From: Azoarcus sp. CIB
GTDB taxonomy: Bacteria > Pseudomonadota > Gammaproteobacteria > Burkholderiales > Rhodocyclaceae
Assembly: GCF_001190925.1 (NCBI RefSeq)
Contig: NZ_CP011072.1
Span: forward strand, 3,968,001 to 4,032,000
DNA length: 64,000 bases
Direction: 5' to 3'
The notes beneath the pieces were generated by a model that did not search any database, was not told the origin of the DNA, and was given only the letters and a program-made list of their open reading frames with translations. Numbering within the stretch: the stretch's first letter is position 1; each line of letters begins with the position of its first letter. Both the position numbers and the translations under genes were made by a program. This document shows positions 18,577 through 27,842 of this stretch, piece by piece.

Positions 18577-19392
18577 TCAATCCCATGTCTGCCTCCCCCG
18601 GACTGGCGCCGCGCCGGCCCGTGCGTTGCCGAAAGCCGCGAGACGCCTCAGGAAGGCAGCCTCCGCGTCGCGCGGCAACGCTTCCGCGGCGCTGTGCCCC
18701 AGCCCCGCAACCAGCTCGTCGCGCTCGAGTTCGCCCAGCCAGGCGAGCGGCACGCCGACATGGCGGCGCACGAGTTCGCTGAGGCTGCGAAAGAAGGCCG
18801 CGGCGTCGGCACGGCCGCGCGCACCACACACCGCCACGTGCAGCGAGCCCGCCCCGGCGGCAGCGAGCCCCTTGATCACCTGGTAGGCGTCCGTCGCACC
18901 GCTGCGGCTCGCCTCGGCGACGACCAGCCGGCGCGGTGCCGCCAGCGCGAAGGGCGACGGATCTGCGGCGCTCTCGCACGCCGAATGGATCAGGATGAAG
19001 CTCGCGGGGCGCTGCAGCGTACGCAACGCATCGAGCACGCAATCGCGCCGCTCGCCGTCGAGCAGCGGCAACGCGAGGGCGCAAGCCCCCACCGGTACGC
19101 GCCCGAGCAGACCCGGCACCGGCTGCAGCAACTCGCGCGCCGAACTGCGGCCGCCGAGCACGCCCAGCAGATCGCCGCCCGGAGGCAGGCCGAGCACGCC
19201 GGCCAGCGACTCCTCGCCCTGCACCTCGTCGAGCAACAGCACGCGCTGGCTGTGCCCGGCAATGCGGTGCGCCGCCTGCAACGCGACATGCGCACGGCGG
19301 CGCCCGGTCGCGTACAGCGCGACAACCGTCGGAGGGGCGCGCCGGAACAGGCGCCGCAGCCCGGCCGCCTGGTCTTCCCGCGGGTCGATCAT
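18577..19392 (-). CDS. flhG: FlhG/FleN-like protein lacking a Walker A loop
   Basis: 271 residues in the exact position of flhG/fleN, one base after flhF. The N terminus has DQAAGLRRLF (residues 7-16), matching the DQAxxLR helix by which FlhG stimulates the FlhF GTPase. The MinD/ParA domain follows, but the expected deviant Walker A (KGGxGKT) is replaced by YATGRRRAHVALQAAHR. The Walker A' region reads VLLLDEVQG instead of a D-A-D signature. The MinD-like fold still seems present, so this probably regulates flagellar number or placement through FlhF without ATP-driven dimerisation. Frame and codon use match its neighbours, so it is not an obvious pseudogene. Confidence 0.75.
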   Translation of the reverse strand: MIDPREDQAAGLRRLFRRAPPTVVALYATGRRRAHVALQAAHRIAGHSQRVLLLDEVQGEESLAGVLGLPPGGDLLGVLGGRSSARELLQPVPGLLGRVPVGACALALPLLDGERRDCVLDALRTLQRPASFILIHSACESAADPSPFALAAPRRLVVAEASRSGATDAYQVIKGLAAAGAGSLHVAVCGARGRADAAAFFRSLSELVRRHVGVPLAWLGELERDELVAGLGHSAAEALPRDAEAAFLRRLAAFGNARAGAAPVRGRQTWD

Positions 19393-19393
19393 G

Positions 19394-20860
19394 TCAGACT
19401 CCGCCGGCCGCCAGCATCAGCGCCGCTTCGTCGCCCTGCAGCTTCCACGGCGACTCGGTCGCCTGCTCGCGCAGCGCGCGGTGCAGCAGGTAGGCGCGAT
19501 TCGGCAGGTGCAGGTCCTCAGGCACGCGTTGGCCGTTGGCGACATAGAACACATTGAGCTCGTTGCGCACGGCCACATCGAGCGCCGGAGCGAGCGATGC
19601 CGCCTCGTCGACCTTGGTCAGCACGCAGCCGGCCAGGTCCGGTCCACTGTAAGCACGCACGACGTCGGCGAGCGTGTCGCCGCGGCAGGTCGAATTGAGC
19701 AGCAGCAGGCGGCGCACGTCGCCGGCACCGGTCAGCATCGCCGCCTGCTCGGCCACCATCTTGTCGCGCTGGCTCATGCCCATCGTGTCGATCAGCACCA
19801 TGTGCTTGTTGCGCAGCTCGGCAAGCGTCTGGCGCAGGTCGGCGGCGTCGCGCACCGAGAACACTGGCACCCCGAGGATGCGGCCGTAGATGCGCAGCTG
19901 CTCCTGCGCGCCGATCCGGTAGCCGTCGGTCGTGATCAGTGCCAGCCGCTCGGCGCCGTGGCGCACGACGCAGCGCGCAGCGAGCTTCGCCGTCGTCGTG
20001 GTCTTGCCCACGCCCGTCGGCCCGACCAGCGCGAACACGCCACCACGATCAATGATGTCCGAATCCGACGCGACCGCACGCAAGTCGCGCGCGAGGGCGT
20101 TCTTCACCGCGGCGCGGGCGTCCTCCGGCGAAGCTTCTTCATCCACGGATTCGGCCAGCCGGCGTGCAAGCACGCTGGAGAACCCGGCTTCGAGCAGCTC
20201 GCCGACGATATCCGCCCGTGCGGGCGCCTTGCGCCGGGTCTCGCCCCACGCAAAGCCCGCGAGCTGGCGCTCGATCATGCTGCGGATCCCGGCCATTTCC
20301 TTCATCAACTGGACGTTCGCTTCCTGCAGCGAACGGATGCGTTCGTCCTCGAGCTCGCGTGCGGGCTCGGCGGCACGGACCTGCACTGCGACCGGGGCCG
20401 GCTGCTTCGGGGCAGGAACCGTCGTCGCGGCAAGCGGAGCGGGCGCGGCGTCGGGCGCACTCCAGTCGTCGATCGAGTACTGCTCGCTCAGTGCCGCGGC
20501 GCGCGTGCGCATCACGTAATCGGCCGTCTCCATGCGCGGCGGGTTGAACGGGCGGATGATCTTTGCCGGCTTCGGCGTCGCAGCCGGAGCCGCGGGCGCA
20601 CGTCCCGACAGGCTCACCTGGAAGTCGTCGTCCTCGGCCGCCGGTGCCATGGGGGCCGACCGGGGGGCCGGCTGTGGCGCAGGCGCGGCAGCGCGCGGCG
20701 TCCCCGGCAGCGCTCCGACGTCTTCCGCCGGCAGGGCCAGGATCTCGACGCCGCCCTCGACCGCGCGGTTCGACAGCACGATGGCATCGGCACCGAGTTC
20801 GGCCTTCAGGGCACGCAGGGCCTCACGGGCGGAGGGGGCAAAGTAGCGCTTGACGTTCAT
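19394..20860 (-). CDS. flhF: Flagellar biosynthesis SRP-type GTPase FlhF
   Basis: 488 residues. An N-terminal basic/B domain with a long Ala/Pro-rich linker (about 50-150) precedes an NG domain. The G1 P-loop is VGPTGVGKTTTTAKLAA (about 282-298); ITTDGYRIGAQEQLR, the LIDTMGMSQRD element and the TKVDEAASL segment follow. FlhF sets the position and number of polar flagella and recruits early basal-body parts. It lies about 130 bases downstream of flhA and directly before flhG, consistent with a flhA-flhF-flhG-fliA transcript. Confidence 0.94.
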   Translation of the reverse strand: MNVKRYFAPSAREALRALKAELGADAIVLSNRAVEGGVEILALPAEDVGALPGTPRAAAPAPQPAPRSAPMAPAAEDDDFQVSLSGRAPAAPAATPKPAKIIRPFNPPRMETADYVMRTRAAALSEQYSIDDWSAPDAAPAPLAATTVPAPKQPAPVAVQVRAAEPARELEDERIRSLQEANVQLMKEMAGIRSMIERQLAGFAWGETRRKAPARADIVGELLEAGFSSVLARRLAESVDEEASPEDARAAVKNALARDLRAVASDSDIIDRGGVFALVGPTGVGKTTTTAKLAARCVVRHGAERLALITTDGYRIGAQEQLRIYGRILGVPVFSVRDAADLRQTLAELRNKHMVLIDTMGMSQRDKMVAEQAAMLTGAGDVRRLLLLNSTCRGDTLADVVRAYSGPDLAGCVLTKVDEAASLAPALDVAVRNELNVFYVANGQRVPEDLHLPNRAYLLHRALREQATESPWKLQGDEAALMLAAGGV

Positions 20861-20993
20861 GGTGGTTCTCCCGACTACCGCGCTCTGTGCGCAGCATGGA
20901 ACCGATTATGGTGGCGGGGAGGCGGAGCGATAGCGCGGAATAGACCCGGTTTCCCCCCGCAAATCCGGCCCGCGACGGTTTCCGCAACAGCGC

Positions 20994-23096
20994 TCAGCGC
21001 GCGGCCCCGCCCACCATCGCCGTGACGCGGATCGTGCGCGTCTCGGGCACTTCCGAATTCGCGATGACCTTGAGCGAAGGCACCGCGCGGCGCAGGAAGC
21101 GCGACAGCAGCCAGCGCAGCTGCGGCGGCACCAGCAGCACCGGCGGCAGCCCCATATCTTCCTGCCGCTGCGACACCTCGGCCGCGTGCCGCAGCATGCC
21201 GTCGGCGAGGCTCGGCTCGATGACGCCGCCATCGCCGCCCCCCGTCGACATCGCCTGCATGAGGATGCGTTCGAGCGCCGGATCGAGGGCCATCACCTGG
21301 ATATCGGCATTGCCCGGGAAGAGGCTCTGCAGGATCGAACGGCCCAGCGCCTGACGCACCCGCGACGTGAGCTCGAGCGGATCCTGGATACGCGGCGCGT
21401 TCTCGGCGAGCGTCTCGATGATCGTGCGCATGTCGCGGATATTGACCCCTTCTTCGAGCAGGTTCTGCAGCACGCGCTGCACCGTCGCGACCGGCAGCAG
21501 CGCCGGCACGAGGTCCTCGACGAGCTTCGGCGTCGTCTTGCCGATATGGTCGAGCAGCGCCTGCGTCTCCTGGCGTCCGAGCAGTTCCGCGGCGTGGTTC
21601 AGGATCAGGTGGTTGAGGTGCGTCGCGACCACCGTGCTCGCGTCGACGACCGTGTAGCCCAGCGCATGCGCCTGCTCGCGCTGGCTCGCGTCGATCCAGT
21701 ACGCGGGCAGATCGAACGCCGGATCGCGCGTCTCGCGCCCGGCGAGCGGCCCGGTCACGCGCCCCGGGTTGATCGCCAGATACTGGCCCGGATAGGCCTC
21801 GCCCGAACCGATCTCGACACCCTTCAAGGCAATGCGGTACGCGTTCGGCTTGAGTTCGAGGTTGTCCCGGATATGCACCGGCGCCGACAGGAAGCCGACG
21901 TCCTGCGCGAACTTCTTGCGCAGCCCGCGGATGCGCTTCAGCAGCTCGCCGTCCTGGCCCTTGTCGACCATCGGGATCAGCCGGTAGCCGACTTCCAGCC
22001 CCAGCACATCCACTGGAGCGACGTCGTTCCAGCTCGCCTCCTGGCTCTCGGCCGGGGGCACCGCCGCCGCAGCCTCGGGCGCCACCCGTGCAGTCGCGGC
22101 CGCCTCCTGGCGCGTGATGCCGACGCGCCGCCAGGCGAGCCAGCCGAGCGAACCGGCCATCAGGATGAACACCAGGTTCGGCATGCCGGGAATCAGGCCC
22201 AGCACGCCGATGATTACCGCCGTGAGCATCAGCACCTGCGGATTCGAGAACACCTGATTGATCACCAGGCCGCCCACGTCCGCATCGTCGCCGACGCGCG
22301 ACACGACCATGCCCGCCGCGACCGAGATGATCAGGGCCGGGATCTGCGCGACGAGGCCGTCGCCGATCGTCAGCAACGTATAGGTCTCGACCGCGACACC
22401 GGCCGGCATGTCGTGCTGCACGATGCCGACGAGCAACCCGCCGATGATGTTGATCAGCAGGATCACGATGCCCGCGACCGCATCCCCACGCACGAACTTC
22501 GACGCACCGTCCATCGCGCCGAAGAATTCCGACTCCTGCGCAACCTCCTTGCGCCGGCGCTTCGCTTCCGCCTCGTCGACCAGCCCCGCATTGAGGTCGG
22601 CATCGATCGCCATCTGCTTGCCGGGCATCGCGTCCAGGGCGAAGCGCGCGCTCACTTCGGCGATGCGCCCCGCGCCCTTCGTCACGACGACGAAGTTGAT
22701 GACGACGAGGATCACGAACACCACCAGGCCGATCGCGGTGTTGCCGCCGACGAGGAAGTGGCCGAAGGCCTCGATGACCTTGCCCGCGGCGTCAGGGCCG
22801 GTGTGGCCCTCGAGCAGCACGATGCGCGTCGACGCGACGTTCAGCGCCAGGCGCAGCAGCGTCGTCACCAGCAACACGGTCGGGAATACCGAAAACTCCA
22901 GCGGCCGGCGCGTGTACATCGCCACCAGCATCACCATCACCGACACGGCGATGTTGAAGGTGAAGAACACGTCCAGCGCGAACGGCGGCAGCGGCAGCAC
23001 CATCATGGACAGCACCATGATGATGAATATCGGCGCGCCCAGCATGCGCAGGTTGGTCGGCGTCAGCAGCGCACGCAGGTTGAGGACATCGTTCAT
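20994..23096 (-). CDS. flhA: Flagellar type III export gate protein FlhA
   Basis: 700 residues, the normal FlhA length. About eight helices occupy residues 15-330; a conserved cytoplasmic loop (FHIPEP region, here KGAGRIAEVSARFALDAMPG) contains charged residues used in proton coupling. The large C-terminal cytoplasmic domain (about 360-700) docks chaperone-substrate complexes, with GREYRDPAF-like and PELVEDLVP-like stretches recognisable (GRETRDPAF, KLVEDLVPALL). It forms the nonameric export gate with FlhB. The ATG at 23096 gives the usual short N terminus. It lies 38 bases downstream of flhB. Confidence 0.95.
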   Translation of the reverse strand: MNDVLNLRALLTPTNLRMLGAPIFIIMVLSMMVLPLPPFALDVFFTFNIAVSVMVMLVAMYTRRPLEFSVFPTVLLVTTLLRLALNVASTRIVLLEGHTGPDAAGKVIEAFGHFLVGGNTAIGLVVFVILVVINFVVVTKGAGRIAEVSARFALDAMPGKQMAIDADLNAGLVDEAEAKRRRKEVAQESEFFGAMDGASKFVRGDAVAGIVILLINIIGGLLVGIVQHDMPAGVAVETYTLLTIGDGLVAQIPALIISVAAGMVVSRVGDDADVGGLVINQVFSNPQVLMLTAVIIGVLGLIPGMPNLVFILMAGSLGWLAWRRVGITRQEAAATARVAPEAAAAVPPAESQEASWNDVAPVDVLGLEVGYRLIPMVDKGQDGELLKRIRGLRKKFAQDVGFLSAPVHIRDNLELKPNAYRIALKGVEIGSGEAYPGQYLAINPGRVTGPLAGRETRDPAFDLPAYWIDASQREQAHALGYTVVDASTVVATHLNHLILNHAAELLGRQETQALLDHIGKTTPKLVEDLVPALLPVATVQRVLQNLLEEGVNIRDMRTIIETLAENAPRIQDPLELTSRVRQALGRSILQSLFPGNADIQVMALDPALERILMQAMSTGGGDGGVIEPSLADGMLRHAAEVSQRQEDMGLPPVLLVPPQLRWLLSRFLRRAVPSLKVIANSEVPETRTIRVTAMVGGAAR

Positions 23097-23134
23097 TGCC
23101 AGCCTCTATCGCATCGTCCGTTCCGCACGCCCGC

Positions 23135-24274
23135 TCAGTCGGGCGCGCCGGGGTCCATGTCTGCGGGCACCGGCAGCTTGCCGGGCGCCGCGGGCGGAAG
23201 TCCGCCGTGAGCCATCCAGTGGTTGAGCTGATACACGTAGGCCATCACCTCGGCCACCGCCGTGTACAGCGCCCCCGGCACCGCCTGCTCCAGTTCGCAG
23301 TGCTTGTACAACGCACGCGCCAGCGGCGGCGCCTCCAGCATCGGCACCTTGTGTTCCTTCGCCAACTCGCGGATCTTCAGCGCGACCTCGCCGCGTCCCT
23401 TCGCGACGACGATCGGCGCGCGCATCTTGTCCGCGTCGTACTTCAGCGCCACCGAGAAGTGCGTCGGGTTCGTCACCACCACATCCGCCATCGGCACCTG
23501 CGTCATCATGCGGCGACGCGCCATCTCGCGCTGCATCGCGCGGATGCGCCCCTTCACCTGCGGATCGCCTTCCTGTTCCTTGCTCTCGCGCTTGACCTCT
23601 TCCTTCGTCATGCGCAGCTTCTTGTTGTACTGCCACAGCTGGAACGGCACGTCGATCAGCGCGAGGATCGCCAGCCCCATGATGATCAGCAGCGTCGCGA
23701 ACAGCACCATCTCGAGAAAATCCGGCACCGCCGCTTCCACCGCCTCGCCCGTCAGGGCGAAAATGTGCTCGTGCTCGCGCCACACCGCGAAGACGCCCAT
23801 CAGCCCGACCACCGCCGCCTTCAGAAGCGATTTCACCAGCTCGGCCAGCCCGTGCATCGAGAACATGCGACCGATGCCCTGGATGGGGTTCATGCGTTCG
23901 AGCTTCAGCCCCAGCATCTTGGGCGCGAACACGAAGCCCCCCATCAGGACCGGCGCCGCGATCGCCGCCAGCACCAGGATCCCGAACAGCGGCATCATCG
24001 TCAGCAGCGCATCGGTGAACAGATCGCCGAAGCTCTCCAGCATCAGCTTCGCATCGAAGGCACGTGCCCGCTCGATCGCGAAGCCGGCGCGCAACATGCC
24101 GAGGATGCGCCCCGAGATCCATTCCCCCATCATCCACAGCGCGCCGATGCCCGCGATCAGGACCAGAAAGGTCGACAGCTCGCGCGACTGCGGAACCTGC
24201 CCCTCCTCGCGGGCCTGTTCCAGCCTTCGTGACGATGGCTGTTCGGTTTTCTCGAGATCGCTGTCTTCGGCCAC
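23135..24274 (-). CDS. flhB: Flagellar type III export switch protein FlhB
   Basis: 379 residues, as in E. coli (382). The N terminus (AEDSDLEKTEQPSSRRLEQA) is typical; four membrane helices lie between about 30 and 210. The cytoplasmic domain carries the autocleavage motif Asn-Pro-Thr-His (VVTNPTHFSVALKY, about 266-279), which controls the hook-to-filament substrate switch. It is the first gene of the minus-strand flagellar cluster seen here, with 169 bases before the DUF192 gene on the same strand. Confidence 0.95.
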   Translation of the reverse strand: MAEDSDLEKTEQPSSRRLEQAREEGQVPQSRELSTFLVLIAGIGALWMMGEWISGRILGMLRAGFAIERARAFDAKLMLESFGDLFTDALLTMMPLFGILVLAAIAAPVLMGGFVFAPKMLGLKLERMNPIQGIGRMFSMHGLAELVKSLLKAAVVGLMGVFAVWREHEHIFALTGEAVEAAVPDFLEMVLFATLLIIMGLAILALIDVPFQLWQYNKKLRMTKEEVKRESKEQEGDPQVKGRIRAMQREMARRRMMTQVPMADVVVTNPTHFSVALKYDADKMRAPIVVAKGRGEVALKIRELAKEHKVPMLEAPPLARALYKHCELEQAVPGALYTAVAEVMAYVYQLNHWMAHGGLPPAAPGKLPVPADMDPGAPD

Positions 24275-24443
24275 GGCCGACTCCTTGCCTGCACGCCGGA
24301 TGCGACCCGCTCAGCACGGACACTCGGCGACGTGCGGCAATTATCGCCGCACACCGGCAAGCCCCGCCGCCGGATAAGCGCGGGAAAACAGCCCTAAATC
24401 GCGTCTTGAAAAATGCGGCGACCGACGCGCCGCCCTCGGCGCC

Positions 24444-24899
24444 TCAGCGTCCGGCAGGTAGCCGGCCGATGCCGCGGATCACCGTACCGGCGCCGATGCC
24501 GCGCGCGGCGAACCAACCGGCATTCATCTCCAGCGCGAAGCGCGCCGGCGCCGCGGCGCAATGGCTGACCTCCGATTGCGGCTGCATGTCGGCGATGTTC
24601 AGGATGCGTCCGTCGCGATCCATGAATGCCACCGACAAGGGGATCAGTGTGTTCTTCATCCACATGCAATGGCGCGCATCCTGTGTGAACACGAACACCA
24701 TCCCGCGCTGCAGCGGCATCGCCTTGCGATTCATCAGACCGATCTGGCGCGCCTGATCGGTATGCGCCAATTCCGCCTCGATGCGGTGCATCCCCGCCCC
24801 CAGTTCGACCATCGGCAATTCCGCACGCGCAGCGGGCAGGCAGACAGCGATCAGCGTGACGATCGCCGCACAGCGACCGAAAAAGGACGGAAGACTCAT
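24444..24899 (-). CDS. DUF192 family exported protein
   Basis: 151 residues. A signal peptide (about 1-25, ending ARA) precedes a single DUF192 domain with the conserved QIGLMNRKAMP and CMWMKNTLIPL motifs and a DGRILNI strand. The family forms small beta-barrel periplasmic proteins with no settled biochemical role. The ATG at 24899 begins at the signal peptide; an upstream frame to 24950 adds an unlikely leader. It is unrelated to the flagellar cluster by content and may be co-transcribed with the pseudouridine synthase gene upstream (63-base gap). Confidence 0.85.
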   Translation of the reverse strand: MSLPSFFGRCAAIVTLIAVCLPAARAELPMVELGAGMHRIEAELAHTDQARQIGLMNRKAMPLQRGMVFVFTQDARHCMWMKNTLIPLSVAFMDRDGRILNIADMQPQSEVSHCAAAPARFALEMNAGWFAARGIGAGTVIRGIGRLPAGR

Positions 24900-24962
24900 C
24901 GCCGGCGAACCCTGAGGGAATAGATGGGGAAGCGCGATTCTACCGCGCACGCCGCACCGCGG

Positions 24963-25571
24963 TTAAGCGCGCCGGATGCGTGAGGAGCCGGCCGTGCGCG
25001 CCCGCCCTTCGCTGCCAAGGCGCCCGCCATCCACCTCCTCGGCGCGCCACGCCCCCGGCGCTAGGCCCGCGAGCGACCATTCGCCGATCGTCACCCGGAT
25101 CAAGCGCAAGGTCGGGAAACCCGCCTTCGCGGTCATCCGTCGCACCTGCCGGTTCTTCCCCTCGCGCAGCACGATCTCCAGCCACGACGTCGGCACGCTC
25201 TTGCGGAAACGCACCGGCGGGTCGCGCGGCCACAACCAGTCGGGCTCCGGAATGGGCCGTGCCTCGCACGGCCGCGTCACGAAATCCCCCAGATCCAGCC
25301 CCCCGCGCAGCCGCGCCAGCGCGTCTTCGTCCGGCACCCCCTCGACCTGCACGACATAGGTCTTGGGCAGCTTGTGGCGCGGATCCGCGATCCGGTGCTG
25401 CAGCGCGCCGTCATCGGTCAGCAGCAGCAGCCCCTCACTGTCGGTATCGAGCCGCCCGGCCGCATACACGCCAGGCACCGGCACGAAATCCTTCAGCGTC
25501 GGCCGCCCCGGCTCCGCCGTGAACTGACACATCACGCCGAAAGGCTTGTTGAGAAGAATGACGCGGGACAT
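24963..25571 (-). CDS. rluE: 23S rRNA pseudouridine synthase, RluE-like
   Basis: 202 residues, the small RsuA/RluB/E/F type without an S4 domain, matching RluE size (about 207-217). The catalytic aspartate lies in [14 protein letters not shown] (about 40-53); KTYVVQVEG and the [22 protein letters not shown]-terminal signature are present. It should convert one uridine of 23S rRNA (position 2457 in E. coli) to pseudouridine. The last 20 residues are a variable Arg/Gly/Ser tail. The sequence starts [13 protein letters not shown], the classic family N terminus, confirming the start. Confidence 0.87.
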   Translation of the reverse strand: MSRVILLNKPFGVMCQFTAEPGRPTLKDFVPVPGVYAAGRLDTDSEGLLLLTDDGALQHRIADPRHKLPKTYVVQVEGVPDEDALARLRGGLDLGDFVTRPCEARPIPEPDWLWPRDPPVRFRKSVPTSWLEIVLREGKNRQVRRMTAKAGFPTLRLIRVTIGEWSLAGLAPGAWRAEEVDGGRLGSEGRARTAGSSRIRRA

Positions 25572-25631
25572 GCGGAAAATGATGAGAGGAAGATCCCGTC
25601 GCCGGTAGATGCAGGGAACATGGACAGGATC

Positions 25632-25719
25632 TGGCGGAGGCGGTGAGATTCGAACTCACGAACGGTTGCCCGTTGCCGGTTTTCAAGACCGGTGCAATCG
25701 ACCACTCTGCCACACCTCC
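25632..25719 (-). tRNA. tRNA-Ser (anticodon TGA)
   Basis: On the minus strand the sequence folds as a class II tRNA: acceptor GGAGGTG with CGCCTCC, D arm, anticodon stem CCGGT/ACCGG around loop CTTGAAA (anticodon TGA), a long variable arm (CAACGGGCAACCGTTC region) and T arm GTGAG-TTCGAAT-CTCAC. Discriminator G and an encoded CCA (25632-25634) are present. It reads UCA/UCG-type serine codons. Confidence 0.96.
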
Positions 25720-25754
25720 GGAAGCGGCGGAGTATATCACTCCGCCTTTGCGTG

Positions 25755-27056
25755 TCAGCCCCGCTCGAACAACGCGATCGACTCGACGTGCGAGGTCTGC
25801 GGGAACATGTTCGCGATCCCCGCGCCACGCAGCACGTAGCCCTTTTCGCGCACCAGTACCGCCGCGTCGCGCGCGAGCGTTGCCGGGTTGCACGACACAT
25901 ACACGATGCGCGGCGGCATCTGCTGTTCGCTCAGCGCCTTGACCACCGCGATCGCCCCCTCGCGCGGCGGATCGATCAGCAACTTGTCGAGCCGGCCGAG
26001 CGCGGCAAGGCTGTCCTCGGTGGCCTCGAAAAGATTCGCCGCGTAGAACTCGGTCCGCTCCGCCAGGCCGTTGCGACGGGCATTCTTCAGCGCCCGCGCG
26101 ACTAGCGTGTCGCTGCCCTCGACCCCGATCACATGCGCCCCGCGACGCGCGATCGGCAGACTGAAGTTCCCCAGACCGCAGAACAGGTCGGCGATGCGCT
26201 CGCCCGGCTGCGGGTCCAGCAGTTGCATCGAGCGGCGGATCAGCAGCCGGTTGATGTCGACGTTCACCTGCGTGAAGTCCGTCGGCAGGAAGTCCAGCGT
26301 CACGTCGAACTCGGGCAGCGTATACGCGAGCCCCGGCCCCTTCTTCGGATGCAGCGGCTTTGCCGTTTCCGGGCTGCCCGGTTGCTGCCACACCTGCACG
26401 CCGTGCGCGTCGGCAAACGCCGCCAGGTTCGCGATGTCCTGCGGCGTGAACGGCATCAGGTTGCGGAACACCAGCACCGTGATGTCCTCGCTCACCGCGA
26501 TCTCGATCTGCGGCAGCCGGTCGGGGATCGACAGACCCGCGACCAGTTCGTGCAGCGCCGGCAGCAGCGCCGACACATGCGCGGGCAGCACCGCACAGCT
26601 CTGCATGTCGGCGATGTAGCTGCTACGACGCTCGTGAAAACCGATCAGCACCCCGCCCTTCGACGGCACCATCCGCACGCCGATGCGCGCGCGGTAGCGA
26701 TAGCCCCATGCCGGTCCGTGGATCGCCGGATAAATCACGTCCGGCGTGACCTTGGCGATGTGCCACAGCGCATCCTCGAGCACGCGCTGCTTGGTCGCCG
26801 CCTGCGCCACCGAATCGAAATGCTGCATCGAGCAGCCGCCGCACGTACCGTAATGCGGACAAGGCGGCACCACCCGCTGCCCGCTGGGCTTGAGCACGCG
26901 CTCCAGTTCGGCCAGGTCGTAGCTCGGCCTCTGGCGCACCACCCGGTATTCGACCGTCTCGCCGGGCAACGCGCCATCGACGAACACCGCCTTGCCGTCC
27001 ACACGGGTAAAACCGCGCCCTTCATGGTCCAGAGATTCGATGACAGCAACAGGCAT
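25755..27056 (-). CDS. rlmD: 23S rRNA (uracil-C5) methyltransferase RlmD
   Basis: 433 residues, as in E. coli RlmD (433). The order is an N-terminal TRAM OB-fold (about 1-60), an iron-sulfur binding segment CPHYGTCGGC (about 66-75) with a further Cys in the central region, and a C-terminal SAM methyltransferase with the LFCGLGNFSLPIA motif and the catalytic YVSCNPATLARD cysteine. It methylates U1939 (E. coli numbering) of 23S rRNA. The ATG at 27056 (MPVAVIESL) is preferred over a TTG five codons upstream. It runs towards tRNA-Ser on the same strand with 35 bases between. Confidence 0.93.
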   Translation of the reverse strand: MPVAVIESLDHEGRGFTRVDGKAVFVDGALPGETVEYRVVRQRPSYDLAELERVLKPSGQRVVPPCPHYGTCGGCSMQHFDSVAQAATKQRVLEDALWHIAKVTPDVIYPAIHGPAWGYRYRARIGVRMVPSKGGVLIGFHERRSSYIADMQSCAVLPAHVSALLPALHELVAGLSIPDRLPQIEIAVSEDITVLVFRNLMPFTPQDIANLAAFADAHGVQVWQQPGSPETAKPLHPKKGPGLAYTLPEFDVTLDFLPTDFTQVNVDINRLLIRRSMQLLDPQPGERIADLFCGLGNFSLPIARRGAHVIGVEGSDTLVARALKNARRNGLAERTEFYAANLFEATEDSLAALGRLDKLLIDPPREGAIAVVKALSEQQMPPRIVYVSCNPATLARDAAVLVREKGYVLRGAGIANMFPQTSHVESIALFERG

Positions 27057-27199
27057 CAAGCGTCCGCCCAAAAGAGCGTGATTTTACCTACTCGCAAAGT
27101 GCTTTACCCGCCGGGTTCTATAATTGCCACGATCGGGCGGCAAACAGGCGGTTGCATCCGGCCTCCGCCCCCGCCCGCCCCACCGTGCAGGCCCTGACC

Positions 27200-27688
27200 A
27201 TGGATACCCCACGCGAACAAATTTTCGACAGCTACGGCGAATACCGCGCAGCACTCATCGGCGCCCTGGAGAACGCACAGCAAACGGTGATCGTCTTCGA
27301 TCCCGATCTGCGCGAATGCGGCCTGGAGAGCCGGCAAGGCATCGCGCAACTGGAGCGCCTGTGCTCGCAGAGCACTCGCCGCGACACCCTGCGCATCCTG
27401 CTGCACTCCACCACCTGGCTGCAACAGGACTGCCCCCGCCTCACGCGCCTGCTCAGCCACTATGCGCACTGCGCCAGTGTTCGCACCGCGGACGCGGGAG
27501 CCCGCATATGGAGCCAACCTTTCCTGATCGCGGACGACTGCCACCTCGTAACCCGCTTCCACCAGGAGCTGCCACGGGGAAAGAGCAGCACCGACGCAGC
27601 GGGATCGCTCACGCACCTCGCTACGCAATTCGAAACATTCTGGATGAATGGCGAGGCGAGTGCAGTCGGCACGCCACTTGACCTTTGA
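27200..27688 (+). CDS. Uncharacterised protein with a PLD-like fold (DUF7931-like)
   Basis: 162 residues, soluble, with no signal peptide. The pattern (YRAALIGALENAQQTVIVFDPDL, then ERLCSQSTRRDTLRILLHS, then VRTADAGARIWSQPFLIADDCHLVTRF) follows the strand-helix rhythm of a phospholipase D-like domain, but the HKD catalytic motif is absent, so it is not likely to be an active nuclease. I believe it corresponds to a family of small beta/gammaproteobacterial proteins known only as a DUF. A TATAAT sits at 27119-27124. It is divergent from rlmD and precedes the small lipoprotein gene. Confidence 0.65.
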   Translation: MDTPREQIFDSYGEYRAALIGALENAQQTVIVFDPDLRECGLESRQGIAQLERLCSQSTRRDTLRILLHSTTWLQQDCPRLTRLLSHYAHCASVRTADAGARIWSQPFLIADDCHLVTRFHQELPRGKSSTDAAGSLTHLATQFETFWMNGEASAVGTPLDL

Positions 27689-27726
27689 CCTGTCGCGCTT
27701 CCTTGTTGCGTTGCACCAACAAACTA

Positions 27727-27754
27727 TTGGCACACCTGAATCACATGCTAGAAT
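27727..27754 (+). promoter_or_regulatory. Sigma-70-type promoter for the small lipoprotein
   Basis: TTGGCA (27727-27732) and TAGAAT (27749-27754) with a 16-base spacer, about 90 bases before the lipoprotein ATG. Each hexamer matches the consensus at five of six positions, and the stretch is AT-richer than the surroundings. This is one of the clearer vegetative promoters in the window. Confidence 0.65.
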
Positions 27755-27842
27755 TTCCTGAGGTTCACCGGGCGGGCGGCTGTTTGCGTCCACCCGGCTG
27801 GAACTGATCATCCATCTAGCCCCACAAGAAAGGACATCCAAC

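Noticed and set aside
24300-24380. A GCGATAAT-like sigma-28 -10 upstream of flhB
   Set aside because: No TAAA-type -35 at the right distance; flhB is normally not a sigma-28 target.
27200-27688. Active phospholipase D or nuclease
   Set aside because: The fold rhythm is PLD-like but no HxKx4D motif is present.
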